The notes below the pieces were generated by a model. That model did not search any database and was not told the origin of the DNA. It saw only the letters and a program-made list of their open reading frames with translations. Positions 32,937 to 41,475 of a DNA stretch of 64,000 nucleotides are shown in pieces. The translations under genes were made by a program, and so were the position numbers. Each line of letters begins with the position of its first letter. Within the stretch, counting starts at the first letter, position 1. The DNA lies in the NCBI GenBank assembly GCA_965220855.1, contig CBDCQY010000002.1, forward strand, positions 62,001 through 126,000. The letters run 5' to 3'. The DNA is from Bin95 sp965220855 (GTDB lineage: Bacteria; Pseudomonadota; Alphaproteobacteria; Bin95).

Positions 32937-33727
32937 TAGGGGCTGCCGGAGATGTTGCCGGCCGCCATCTTGCCCTTGAGGGCGGAGACCGCGGCGGTGG
33001 CGCCCATCGCCATCAGCCGGCTGTCATTGGCGATCGTCGCCAGCTGGAAGCCCTTCTCGAACATGCGCGCGGCATAGTCCGTCGTGCCGCAATGCAGGCC
33101 GGCGGGCACGCCGTGGCGCTTCGCGCCGGCGAGGATGGTGTCGATCGCCGCCACGACCTCCGGCACTTCCGTGTCCAGCTGCGGCGGGTGGCCGAGCGAC
33201 AGCGACAAGTCCGACGGGCCGACATAGATGCCGTCCAGCCCCGGCGTGGAGAGGATGTCGTCCAGATTGTCGATCGCCTGCTGCGTCTCGATCATGGCGA
33301 TCGCCAGCACGGTGTCGTTGGCGTGCTGGCCGTAGTCCGCCCCGGCATACAGGACGGCGCGGATCGGCCCGAAGGAGCGCGAGCCCTTGGGCGCGTAATT
33401 GCAGCAGGAAACCAGCAGCTCGCATTCCGCCCGGCTGTTGATCATCGGGCAGATGATGCCGTAGCTGCCGGCGTCGAGCAGCTTCTGGATGATGCCCGGC
33501 TCCAGCCAGGGCACGCGCGCCATCGGGGTGGCGTCCGAGAGCGAGATCGCCTGCAGCATCGGCACCGCGGCCGTGTAATCGACCATGCCGTGCTGGAGGT
33601 CGATGGTCACGCTGTCCCAGCCGCAGCCGGCCATCACCTCCGCCGAATAGCCGCTCGGGATCGCCAGCCAGCCATTGACGACGGCGCCGCCGGCCTTCCA
33701 GGTTTCGAGAACGTTGTTCTTGCGCAT
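32933..33727 (-). CDS. HpcH/HpaI-family class II aldolase
   Basis: 264 residues. Family markers: WDSVTIDLQHGMVDY (catalytic His), ARVPWLEPGIIQKLLDAG (Arg), CPMINSRAECELLV, the metal ligands Glu in AIAMIETQQAI and Asp in YVGPSDLSLSLG. These enzymes cleave 2-keto-4-hydroxy acids to pyruvate plus an aldehyde, using a divalent metal. Overlapped at both ends by operon partners (SDR downstream, dehydrogenase upstream by 1 bp), so a coupled pathway is likely. Confidence 0.9.
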   Translation of the reverse strand: MRKNNVLETWKAGGAVVNGWLAIPSGYSAEVMAGCGWDSVTIDLQHGMVDYTAAVPMLQAISLSDATPMARVPWLEPGIIQKLLDAGSYGIICPMINSRAECELLVSCCNYAPKGSRSFGPIRAVLYAGADYGQHANDTVLAIAMIETQQAIDNLDDILSTPGLDGIYVGPSDLSLSLGHPPQLDTEVPEVVAAIDTILAGAKRHGVPAGLHCGTTDYAARMFEKGFQLATIANDSRLMAMGATAAVSALKGKMAAGNISGSPY

Positions 33728-34722
33728 CAGCGGGCTGCTCCCCGGTCCAGGACTTCCTTGTTGACCACATGGGCCGGCTGCGGCCGGCCGTCGAAGACGT
33801 CGAGCACATTCTGGCAGGCGACGATGGCCATGCGGTCGGCGGACTCGCGCGTGACGCCCGCCGAATGCGGCGAGAGCAGCACGTTCTCCATGGTGAAGAG
33901 CGGATTGTCGGGCTTCGGCGGTTCGGGGTCGAACACATCGAGGCCGGCGGCGGCGATGGTCCCGCTTTTGAGCGCCTCGATCAGCGCGCCCTCATGCACG
34001 ATGCCGCCGCGCGCGGTGTTGACCAGAATGGCGGAGGGCTTCATGCGCGCCAGTTCGCCCGCGCCGATCAGCCCGTAGGTCTCCTCGTTGCGCGGGCAGT
34101 GCACGGTCACGAAATCCGCCTCCGCCAGCGCCGCGCCGAGATCGGAGACCGGCTCCGCCCCGGCGGCGCGCACGGCCGCCGGATCGACATAGGGGTCATA
34201 GACCTGCACCTCCATCTCGAAGCCGAGCGCGCGCCTGGTCATGCGCGAGCCGATGCGCCCGAAGCCGACCACCAGCAGGCGCTTCTCGAACAGGTCATAG
34301 GCCCAGTGCTCGTTGCGCACGCCGAAATGGCCGGCCGCGACGCCGGCGTGATAGGTGCGGGCGAGCTTGGCGAGGTCGAGCATCATGAACATGGCGTGCT
34401 CGGCCACCGAGACCGAATTGGCGGTGCCGGCGATCATCAGCGGCACGCCGCGCGCGGTCAGCGCCGGGACGTCCACCGAGTCGAAGCCGACGCCGAAGCG
34501 CGAGGCCACCAGCAGGTTTGGCGTGGCGTCGATCAGCGCGCGGTTATAGACCGTGCTGCGCAAGGTCACCGCATGGGCGTCGGCCAGATGGTCGCGCAGA
34601 TCGACTCCCGGACCCTCCATGACGATCTCGACCTCGATATCGTCGCGGGCCTCCAGCAGGGCCAGTCCCGCCGGTTCGATGCCCTGGATGCAGAGCACCT
34701 TGCGCTTGTTCGTGCTGTTCAT
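33727..34722 (-). CDS. D-2-hydroxyacid dehydrogenase (SerA-like)
   Basis: 331 residues from the ATG at 34722 (MNSTNKRKVLCIQGIEPAGL). The NAD fold is VVGFGRIGSRMTRRALGFEM; the catalytic Arg is in NTARGGIVHEGAL, Glu in LDVFDPEPP and His in LSPHSAGVT. It interconverts 2-keto acids and D-2-hydroxy acids. First gene of the operon leading to the HpcH aldolase and SDR. Divergent from the luciferase-like gene at 34830 with about 110 bp between, probably a shared promoter region. Confidence 0.9.
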   Translation of the reverse strand: MNSTNKRKVLCIQGIEPAGLALLEARDDIEVEIVMEGPGVDLRDHLADAHAVTLRSTVYNRALIDATPNLLVASRFGVGFDSVDVPALTARGVPLMIAGTANSVSVAEHAMFMMLDLAKLARTYHAGVAAGHFGVRNEHWAYDLFEKRLLVVGFGRIGSRMTRRALGFEMEVQVYDPYVDPAAVRAAGAEPVSDLGAALAEADFVTVHCPRNEETYGLIGAGELARMKPSAILVNTARGGIVHEGALIEALKSGTIAAAGLDVFDPEPPKPDNPLFTMENVLLSPHSAGVTRESADRMAIVACQNVLDVFDGRPQPAHVVNKEVLDRGAAR

Positions 34723-34829
34723 GGGGACGCGCCCCCTCCCGTTCCCTCGCTCCTCCTGCCATAGTGCAGCTTGCGCCGAATTGCAAAATGGCGGGGAGCG
34801 GGGCGGATGCGCGCGAGGGGAGCGACGGG

Positions 34830-35891
34830 GTGAAATTCGGCTGGCTGACATTCTCGGCCTCGCCCGAGGCGGCGGCCGACCGGGAGCGCATCCAGGACCA
34901 GATCGCGCTCGCCGAGGCGGTGGAGGCGGGCGGCTTCGCCGATCTCTGGCTGACGGAGCATTATTTCACCGGCGAGAGCGTCTATAGCGACGCGCTCACC
35001 TTCGCGGCCGCGCTCGCCATGCGCACCCGGCGCATCCGCATCGGCTTCGCCGTGGTGCAGGCGCCCTTCCATCACCCGGTGCGGCTCGCCACGCAGCTGG
35101 CGCTGCTCGACAATCTCTCCGGCGGGCGCATCGATGTCGGCCTCGGCAAGGGCACCGTCTATAACGAATATGAGTTTGTCGGCCACGGGCTGCGCAGCGG
35201 CGACGCCCGCGCGCGCCTGGCCGAGACGGTCTCGATCCTGGAGCGCATCTGGACCGAGGCGCCCTTCCGCCACCGGGGCGCCTTTCACGAGCTCGACGTG
35301 CCGGAGATCCGCCCGCGCCCGGTGCAGCGGCCGGGGCCGCCGCTCTGGCGTTCGGTGATTTCGCCGGCCTCCTTCCGCGAATGCGGCGAGGCGGGCGCGC
35401 CCATCCTGACCGCGCGCCTGCCGCTGGACCGGATCGCCGGGCGCTGGGCGCTCTACGCCGAGGGGCTGGAGGCGGGCGGCCACGATGCGGCGGAGCGGGC
35501 GCGCCTCATGGGCGAGGCGGCGCTCTGGCGCAATGTCTATGTGGGCCGCTCCGACGCCGAGGCGGAGGACCGGCTGGCGGCGCATCTGACCGGGGCGCGC
35601 GCCCATATCGCGCATCTGCGCCGGACGCTGAACCCGCCCGACTTTTGCATCGACCCCGCCATGCTGAACAGCTGGAGCGACCCCTCGGTCGCCGACGATG
35701 CGGCGGTGGCCGAGGCGATGGAGCATGGCTCGATCTGGGGCGGCCCGGCGCGGGTGCGCGAGCAGGTGGCGGCGCTGGCCGAGGCCGGCGTCGGCCACCT
35801 GCTCTGCCAGACCGCCTTCGGCGCCATGGCCCGCGACGAGGCGCTGGCCGTCATCCGCCGCTTCTCCGAGGCCGTCATCCAGCGGCCATAG
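34830..35891 (+). CDS. LLM-class flavin-dependent oxidoreductase
   Basis: 353 residues from a GTG at 34830 with GAGGGG upstream, chosen because KFGWLTFSASPEAAADRERI is the usual first strand. Luciferase-like TIM-barrel features: GGFADLWLTEHYFTGESVYS, RTRRIRIGFAVVQAPFHHPV, LDNLSGGRIDVGLGKG and the C-terminal GPARVREQVAALAEAGVGHL. Members oxidise or reduce small organics using FMNH2 or F420. It is divergent from the hydroxyacid dehydrogenase operon and convergent with another luciferase-like gene. Confidence 0.85.
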   Translation: MKFGWLTFSASPEAAADRERIQDQIALAEAVEAGGFADLWLTEHYFTGESVYSDALTFAAALAMRTRRIRIGFAVVQAPFHHPVRLATQLALLDNLSGGRIDVGLGKGTVYNEYEFVGHGLRSGDARARLAETVSILERIWTEAPFRHRGAFHELDVPEIRPRPVQRPGPPLWRSVISPASFRECGEAGAPILTARLPLDRIAGRWALYAEGLEAGGHDAAERARLMGEAALWRNVYVGRSDAEAEDRLAAHLTGARAHIAHLRRTLNPPDFCIDPAMLNSWSDPSVADDAAVAEAMEHGSIWGGPARVREQVAALAEAGVGHLLCQTAFGAMARDEALAVIRRFSEAVIQRP

Positions 35892-35898
35892 GCGCGCG

Positions 35899-37140
35899 CT
35901 ACTCGGCTGCGGCGGCGGGGGTTTTCAGGTCGGTCGAATAGCGGATCGAGACCGGGGCTTCGGCCTCGAACGGGCTTTTCAGGTCGAGCTCCTTCGCGAT
36001 CTCGCGCAGCGCCGGGAAGACCTCCGTGCCGATCATGCGGATGCAGGTCATGGAGTCCTCCTGGCTGACCGCGCCGTCATTGCCCCAGAGCGCCAGGATG
36101 CCGGGCCGGGTCTCCTCCAGGATGCGGCGGAGCTTCGGCACCACCTGGTCCGGCGTGCCGGCGATGATGCGCAGATCCTCCATCTGCTGCTCGAAGCTGG
36201 TCTGGCCGCGCGGATTGGCGCGCCGGCCGGCGGCGAACTCCACGAAGGCGCGCCGGTTGCGCGGCGAGGAATAGCCCGACGGCGTGGACCAGACCGGATG
36301 CGCCAGCCCGGTGAACTCGCCCTGCATCCAGCGGAACTGGCGCGCATTGCGGATCGCCTTCTCCTCATTGTCGGAGACATGCACCTGGATCAGATAGCCC
36401 CGGTTCTCCGGCCCGGCCTCATAGCCGTTCTCGCGCGCCACATCGTCATAGACCTCCCAGATCTTCTTTGTGTCGGCGATCGAGGTGTTGAGCGCGATAT
36501 AGGGATAGCGCTGCTCCGCCGCCCACACGATGGTCTCGCGGCTGATGACCCCCGGCACCCAGACGCGCGGATAGGGCTTCTGCAAGGGCAGCGCCCAGGG
36601 GTTCACTACCCGGTTCTGATAATGCCGGCCCTCGAAGCGGAAGGGGCCGGTCTCGGTCCAGGCGCGCACGATCAGCTCGTGCGCCTCCTCGAAGCGCTCG
36701 CGGTTATAGGCGGGGTTGACGCCGACCGCGAGCTGCTCCTGGCCGCCGCCGCGCACGAAGCCGGAGACCAGCCGGCCCCTGGAGATCATGTCGATCATCG
36801 CCAGCTCTTCCGCCAGCCGCACGGGGTTCTCCGAGAGCGGCAGCGGGTTGCCGAGCATGACGATCTTCACCCGCTCGGTCATGCCGGCCAGGATGGCGGC
36901 GAAGATGTTGGCCTTGGCCTGCATGCAGAACGGCGCATTGTGATGCTCGTTCAGCATGATGCCATCGACGCCGACTTCCTCGGCGTAGAGATATTGCTCC
37001 AGGAACTCGTTGTAGAGCCGGCTGCCGGCCACGGGGTCGAAATGGCGGTTGGAGAACATCAGCGCGGTTGCGCCGAACTCCAGGCCCTTGTCGGCGGGAT
37101 AGGCGGACATGGGCTGCTCGGTGAAATACATGAGGTGCAT
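35899..37140 (-). CDS. LLM-class flavin-dependent oxidoreductase
   Basis: 413 residues: MHLMYFTEQPMSAYPADKGL, then VDGIMLNEHHNAPFCMQAKA, RVKIVMLGNPLPLSENPVRL and DMISRGRLVSGFVRGGGQEQ. The NEHH segment and the RGRLVxGFxRG strand are typical. It lies 6 bp downstream of an alpha/beta-hydrolase-fold gene on the same strand, a pairing often seen for oxygenase-plus-hydrolase steps. Distinct in sequence from the neighbour at 34830, so not a recent duplicate. Confidence 0.85.
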   Translation of the reverse strand: MHLMYFTEQPMSAYPADKGLEFGATALMFSNRHFDPVAGSRLYNEFLEQYLYAEEVGVDGIMLNEHHNAPFCMQAKANIFAAILAGMTERVKIVMLGNPLPLSENPVRLAEELAMIDMISRGRLVSGFVRGGGQEQLAVGVNPAYNRERFEEAHELIVRAWTETGPFRFEGRHYQNRVVNPWALPLQKPYPRVWVPGVISRETIVWAAEQRYPYIALNTSIADTKKIWEVYDDVARENGYEAGPENRGYLIQVHVSDNEEKAIRNARQFRWMQGEFTGLAHPVWSTPSGYSSPRNRRAFVEFAAGRRANPRGQTSFEQQMEDLRIIAGTPDQVVPKLRRILEETRPGILALWGNDGAVSQEDSMTCIRMIGTEVFPALREIAKELDLKSPFEAEAPVSIRYSTDLKTPAAAAE

Positions 37141-37146
37141 CGGCTG

Positions 37147-37935
37147 TCACTCCCCGATAAAGTCCGCCACCAGCCGCGCCAGCGCCTCCGGGCGCTCCAG
37201 CGCGACCGCATGGCCGCAATCCGCGACGGTTTCCAGGCGCGCGTCCGGCAGCGCGGCGGCGTATTGCTCCGCGCAGTCGGCCGGCGCGACGGCGTCTTCC
37301 GCGCCCCGCACGATCAGCGCCGGCGCGCGCACCGCGCCCAGCAGCGGCGCCAGCGTCTGGCTGTACATGTAGGGCTTCCAGGCGATGCGGAAGCACATCT
37401 CGCGGCAGATGTCCCAGGCCTCCAGCTGGTCCGTGGAAGGCTCGCGGCCCCACACGGCGTCGAAGGCGGCGGGATCGTGGAAGAAGGCCTGCGCATAGTC
37501 GATATAGCCGACCAGCGCCTGGTCGAGGATGAAGCCCTCGCGCGGCTGCAGGCCCATCGGCCCGACCAGCACCAGGCGGTCGAGGTCGGCGGGCGCCATG
37601 CTCGCCATCTCGGCCGCCACCCAGCCGCCGAAGCCGAGCCCGACCAGGCTTGCGCGGGCGATCCCGAGATCGGCGAGCCAGCCGCGATAGAGCGCCGCCA
37701 GGTCGCGCACGCTGCGCATCCACTCGGCCCGCTCGCTCCCGAGGCCGAAACCCGGATGGATCGGCGCCAGCACATCGTGGCTGGCGGAGAGCGCCTCGGC
37801 GAAGGCCTGGCGCTCCGGGCAGCCTATGTCGTGATGCAGGATCACCACCGGCTTGCCTTCGCCGCACCGGCAATAGCGGAGCGCCACCCCGGCCGCCTCA
37901 GCCTCCCGCCAGAACCCGTCGCACGCCTCCGCCAT
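37147..37935 (-). CDS. alpha/beta-hydrolase-fold protein lacking the nucleophilic Ser
   Basis: 262 residues. Fold markers: VVILHHDIGCPERQAFAEAL (oxyanion region), then the nucleophile elbow ASLVGLGFGGWVAAEMASMA. The usual G-x-S-x-G is G-L-G-F-G, so the Ser is replaced by Gly. Late acidic (VRGAEDAVAP) and His (ADCGHAVALERPEAL) positions are kept. It is coupled to the luciferase-like gene downstream. Hydrolysis by the standard mechanism is unlikely; a lyase, cofactor-free or binding role is possible. Confidence 0.8.
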   Translation of the reverse strand: MAEACDGFWREAEAAGVALRYCRCGEGKPVVILHHDIGCPERQAFAEALSASHDVLAPIHPGFGLGSERAEWMRSVRDLAALYRGWLADLGIARASLVGLGFGGWVAAEMASMAPADLDRLVLVGPMGLQPREGFILDQALVGYIDYAQAFFHDPAAFDAVWGREPSTDQLEAWDICREMCFRIAWKPYMYSQTLAPLLGAVRAPALIVRGAEDAVAPADCAEQYAAALPDARLETVADCGHAVALERPEALARLVADFIGE

Positions 37936-37968
37936 CCGGCCCTCCCCTGTCGTTCGACCGGCCGCAGC

Positions 37969-38640
37969 CTAACCCGCTTCCAGCCGTTCCAGCCAGCCCC
38001 GAAAATGCGGGCACTCGGCGCGGATGCGGGGCAGCCCTATTTTCTGCGCCGCCAGCGCGCCCATGAGCGGCTTCCGGTAGCCGGGAAGCAGATGCCCGAT
38101 CCGTTTCGACGGGGCCGTTTCCGGCCCGTCGTCGATGTCTTCCGGCGTGGCGAACCCGTCCCGGATCGCCTGGAGGTTCTGAATGAGGTCGGAACTACAC
38201 CCGATCGCCCGGCCGAAGGCCTCGCAATCGCTGAACAGCATGGCCTCGAACTCATGCATCATCACCAGCGGCAGAAACCGCCCCCGGTCGAACCCGCTGC
38301 CCATTCGCGTGGCGACGCACTCCCGCAACGCGGCCTCCACCGCTCCGGCCCCCGCGGAAGCGGCCCGCCCCGGCCAGGCCCGGCCGCCCGTTTGCGGCAA
38401 GCGATAGTAATCGACCATCAGCGCCAGCGTGATCCCGCGATCCTGCCGAAGTAGACTCAAAATCTCCTGGCGAGCGGAAGACCAGGAAACGATCCCGCCA
38501 CGCGAGGAGCGCTGTCTGGCTTTTCCCAGCAATCGGGCGTCCACCCGGCTGTACCCGAAGCTCTGGAGATGCTCTTCCAGCACTTCATTTACGAACACTT
38601 CTTCGGTCTCGCCTTCGACGAGAACCAGCAGCCGCGCCAT
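37969..38640 (-). CDS. DUF4276 protein, TOPRIM-like, partner of the AAA ATPase
   Basis: 223 residues. It starts MARLLVLVEGETEEVFVNEV; 'VEGxTE' after the first strand, then LMVDYYRLP and MMHEFEAMLFSD, resemble the acidic residues of TOPRIM nuclease domains (Glu, DxD-like), as in OLD-type effectors. Its ATG comes 1 nt after the ATPase stop, so the two are one translational unit. Similar ATPase + TOPRIM pairs (e.g. PARIS) act in phage defence by abortive mechanisms. The TOPRIM reading is inference from motifs. Confidence 0.7.
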   Translation of the reverse strand: MARLLVLVEGETEEVFVNEVLEEHLQSFGYSRVDARLLGKARQRSSRGGIVSWSSARQEILSLLRQDRGITLALMVDYYRLPQTGGRAWPGRAASAGAGAVEAALRECVATRMGSGFDRGRFLPLVMMHEFEAMLFSDCEAFGRAIGCSSDLIQNLQAIRDGFATPEDIDDGPETAPSKRIGHLLPGYRKPLMGALAAQKIGLPRIRAECPHFRGWLERLEAG

Positions 38641-38641
38641 G

Positions 38642-39670
38642 TCAACTGCGTTCCTTACGCTCGGGAGTCGGACGGCCGCCGAAGTGGTTCTTCTCCCAAA
38701 GCTCTCCGAGGCTGTAGTCCTCCAGCCAGTCGCGGAGCGGTTCCGCCTCCAGCCGCTTGAGCCGCGTTTCACCCGCGACACGTTCGGCAACCAGAATATC
38801 TTCCGGCTCGAAACGGTCCAGAAGACCGGGAGATTGCGTGGCCACGACGATCTGCGTCTCTGTAGATACCGAATGCAGCATGGCGGCGAGAATGGCGATA
38901 GCGAAAGGGTGCAGGCCCAGCTCCGGCTCGTCGAGCAGGATAACCGACGGGCGAAGTTCTTTGGGCTGCAAGAGCAAGGTCGTCAGCGCGATGAATCGCA
39001 AGGTTCCATCGGACAACGAAGAGATATCGAAGTAATCGTCAGAAACCTTGTGTCGCCATTCCAGTCGGATCGTGTCCGGATTCAATGCCACCGGCTCCAG
39101 CACAAAATCGTCGAAGAACGGTGCAACCATCTGGATAGTCTTGCGAATGATCTGATAAGAGGTTTCGTATCTCTCACGCAAGAGGTAGAGGAACGCCGCT
39201 AGATTGGAGCCGTCTGTTCTGAGAGAGCGGTTGTCATGAAGTTTGGCAGTTTTCTTCATGGGGGAGCTAAAACCAGTGTCGAGAAAGTGATATTGCTCCC
39301 ATCCTCGAAGCTGTTCCAAAAACATCTGATTTGAGTTGCCATCGTATTCAAGCCATGGATACAAGGTATCATTTTTTGAATATCGATATCCTAGTGAATA
39401 TAAATCTCCATTACGGAGAACAGTATCAATGCGAAATTCCTCTGTGTTTTGTGGTCCAAAATAAAGAAAATTTTCGGCGCCGCCAGCACGTCTAACGTAA
39501 TGATAAAGCGCGTCGTTCTCGAATCCTCGAACAAACCCGAACGCGTCGAGGAAATTCGATTTCCCGGACCCGTTTGCGCCGATCAGCAGGTTGAGCGGTC
39601 GGAGCGGGACCTCGACGCGCGCGCCGAAGCTCTTGAAGCCCGTAATCGCAATGCTCTTGAGGAAGGTCAT
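38642..39670 (-). CDS. AAA15/RecF-like ABC ATPase (OLD-type)
   Basis: 342 residues. It begins MTFLKSIAITGFKSFGARVE with Walker A LLIGANGSGKSNFLDAF, ABC signature DISSLSDGTLRFIALTTLLL, Walker B SVILLDEPELGLHPFAIAIL and switch His region IVVATQSPGLLDRF. The middle (39240-39500) is noticeably AT-rich. It is a soluble dimerising ATPase of the kind that senses DNA or phage proteins. It is paired with the DUF4276 gene directly downstream and lies 84 bp after darG on the same strand. Confidence 0.88.
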   Translation of the reverse strand: MTFLKSIAITGFKSFGARVEVPLRPLNLLIGANGSGKSNFLDAFGFVRGFENDALYHYVRRAGGAENFLYFGPQNTEEFRIDTVLRNGDLYSLGYRYSKNDTLYPWLEYDGNSNQMFLEQLRGWEQYHFLDTGFSSPMKKTAKLHDNRSLRTDGSNLAAFLYLLRERYETSYQIIRKTIQMVAPFFDDFVLEPVALNPDTIRLEWRHKVSDDYFDISSLSDGTLRFIALTTLLLQPKELRPSVILLDEPELGLHPFAIAILAAMLHSVSTETQIVVATQSPGLLDRFEPEDILVAERVAGETRLKRLEAEPLRDWLEDYSLGELWEKNHFGGRPTPERKERS

Positions 39671-39754
39671 GCCGTGTCGCCCGCAGCGCCCGCCGCCGCC
39701 AAGCCATACTGCGCCCGAAGCTGGCCCATGTCCACGGTCGAGCGGCGTGCGCCG

Positions 39755-40837
39755 TCAGAGGCCGGTGGCGCGGAGATGGTCGAGCGCGATGCCGAGGGCG
39801 CGGTCGTCGAAGATGCGGTTCTTGCGTGCTCCCCAACGGGGGCCGGCGGGCCAGGCGGCGACGGCTTTCCGGAGCGCCAGGACATCGGGCGCGCAGCCTT
39901 CCCGGGACAGCAGCCAGTCGACCGTGGCAAGCAGTTCCATGCCGAAGGGCGACTGGAAGCCGTCGATCACGGCATCGACCTTCTCCACAACCGCCCCATA
40001 GCCTTCCGCCTCGGACGAGTGGAGGAAGGCCTCCACCCGGTCGGCCCGGTCGTAGCGGCAGCGCAGCACATCGAGCGGCTGCGCATCCGCGATGCGGACG
40101 TCCGAGTGCAGGTAGCTGCCGTCCAGCCCATCGAGCAGATGCGTCAGACGGTGCGAATAGGGCCCGTAGCGGCCGGCGTCGAACCGCAGCCCGAGGCGAT
40201 CCGGCACGCCCAGCCCCGACACGGCGCGCTCCGCGAACCAGGCCAGTTTCTGCATTTCCAGCAGCGAGCATTCGAACCCCAGAATCTCATACCGGCGCAG
40301 CAAGGCGGCCATGGTGGCGCGCGCGGGCGTCAGCGTCTCGACGCCGGCGCGCTTGCTCACATTCCGGTATTCGTCGGTCGGCTCGAAGACGATGACCTGG
40401 ACGTCCTCCAGTCCGCCCAGATGCGCCTCGATGCGCGGTTGCACCCGATTCCAGTCGAGGCCGCCATTGCCCGCGCCCAGGGGCGGCAGGGCAATGGAGC
40501 GCACGCTCTCTTCCCGGATCAGCACCGCCAGCTCTGCAAGGCCGCGCTCGATCCACTCCATGCGCGAGTTGCCGCGCCAGTGGTCCTTGGTCGCGAAGTT
40601 GACGATCAAGCGGGGGCCGACCAGATTGCCCGTGCGATGGACGAACAGGCCGCCCGGCCGGAGTTCGCCCGCCTTGCAGGCGCCCCGGTAGGCGCGATAG
40701 TTCTCCGGGAACGCCTCGCGGAACATCAGCGCGACGCCCTTGCCCATGACCCCGACGCAGTTGACGGTGTTGACCAGAGCCTCGGCTTCAGCGTCGAGGA
40801 GATTGCCTGTCCCGTATTCGATCACCGGAAATACCAT
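39755..40837 (-). CDS. darG: DarG: macrodomain ADP-ribosylglycohydrolase antitoxin
   Basis: 360 residues. The N-terminal macrodomain (1 to about 155) has EALVNTVNCVGVMGKGVALM, the conserved Lys in FATKDHWRGNSRMEW and the ribose loop LPPLGAGNGGLDWNRV. The C-terminal domain (about 165-360; EMQKLAWFAERAVSG, RFDAGRYGPYSHRLTHLLDG) is the DarG tail that also binds DarT. DarG removes ADP-ribose from thymidine in DNA. It overlaps darT by 16 bp, in the normal darT-darG order. Confidence 0.92.
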   Translation of the reverse strand: MVFPVIEYGTGNLLDAEAEALVNTVNCVGVMGKGVALMFREAFPENYRAYRGACKAGELRPGGLFVHRTGNLVGPRLIVNFATKDHWRGNSRMEWIERGLAELAVLIREESVRSIALPPLGAGNGGLDWNRVQPRIEAHLGGLEDVQVIVFEPTDEYRNVSKRAGVETLTPARATMAALLRRYEILGFECSLLEMQKLAWFAERAVSGLGVPDRLGLRFDAGRYGPYSHRLTHLLDGLDGSYLHSDVRIADAQPLDVLRCRYDRADRVEAFLHSSEAEGYGAVVEKVDAVIDGFQSPFGMELLATVDWLLSREGCAPDVLALRKAVAAWPAGPRWGARKNRIFDDRALGIALDHLRATGL

Positions 40838-41475
40838 CCCGGCCGTTTCGCGACCGGCAGTGTAACACCGGCTCCGTCGGCAAGCGACCGAATTTGCTGC
40901 ACGGCGCTATCCGTCGGGCCGGCAAAACCCAACAGCGCGTCAACCGGGACATGAGTATGCACCAGCGCCTCCGCCTGATACCGGGCCAGCTTTCCCGGAT
41001 CGTCCGGATCGCGTTTGAAGTCCCTGCTGCGCAGCAGCTCCCAGTCGATCCGGCCGAGGCCTTCCGGGCAGGGGAAGAACTGCGCTTCGCCCGAGTAGGC
41101 ATGGGCGTCGGTCAAGACACATCCGACCTTACAATCTTGCAGTTGGGCCACCGAGGAGATCACAAACGCGATCTCCTCTCGGCTCCGTGCTGGAAGGCCG
41201 CCCCGGCCGCTCAGGATGTTCAGCAGCATCGGCGAATGGGGGGTGAAGTAGAACGGAACATAGTCGTCCAGCGTGCCGCCGGGGGAAATCGGGATCACTC
41301 GTCGCTGCCGCTTGCCGATGAGTTCTGGGTTGCCGATCGGCGTGAAATCGGGGTCTCGACGCCCGGAGGCGGCGTGAAGGCCGTTGCGGAGTAGCCAGGG
41401 CAGGTTTCGAATATGCGTAATGCGGAACAGCAGCGCCCGCTCAAGGGAGACCAGGGGCGGTGCCGCCACCCTCAA
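40822..41475 (-). CDS. darT: DarT: DNA ADP-ribosyltransferase toxin (DUF4433)
   Basis: About 217 residues. Family motifs are in order: FRITHIRNLPWLLRNGLHAA (NAD-binding His/Arg region), YVPFYFTPHSPMLLNI, AHAYSGEAQFFP and the catalytic Glu in KLARYQAEALVHTHVPVDA. DarT ADP-ribosylates thymidines in single-stranded DNA and in several systems acts against phage. No ATG exists at the 5' end; TTG at 41475 (overlapping the upstream TPP-enzyme stop) or GTG at 41469 are the options, and no strong ribosome site is seen. Low initiation would suit a toxin. Confidence 0.9.
   Translation of the reverse strand: MRVAAPPLVSLERALLFRITHIRNLPWLLRNGLHAASGRRDPDFTPIGNPELIGKRQRRVIPISPGGTLDDYVPFYFTPHSPMLLNILSGRGGLPARSREEIAFVISSVAQLQDCKVGCVLTDAHAYSGEAQFFPCPEGLGRIDWELLRSRDFKRDPDDPGKLARYQAEALVHTHVPVDALLGFAGPTDSAVQQIRSLADGAGVTLPVAKRPGWYFR

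Noticed and set aside
39492..40271. Long minus-strand frame inside darG
   Set aside because: Out of frame with the macrodomain gene and Arg/Ala-rich; a compositional shadow.
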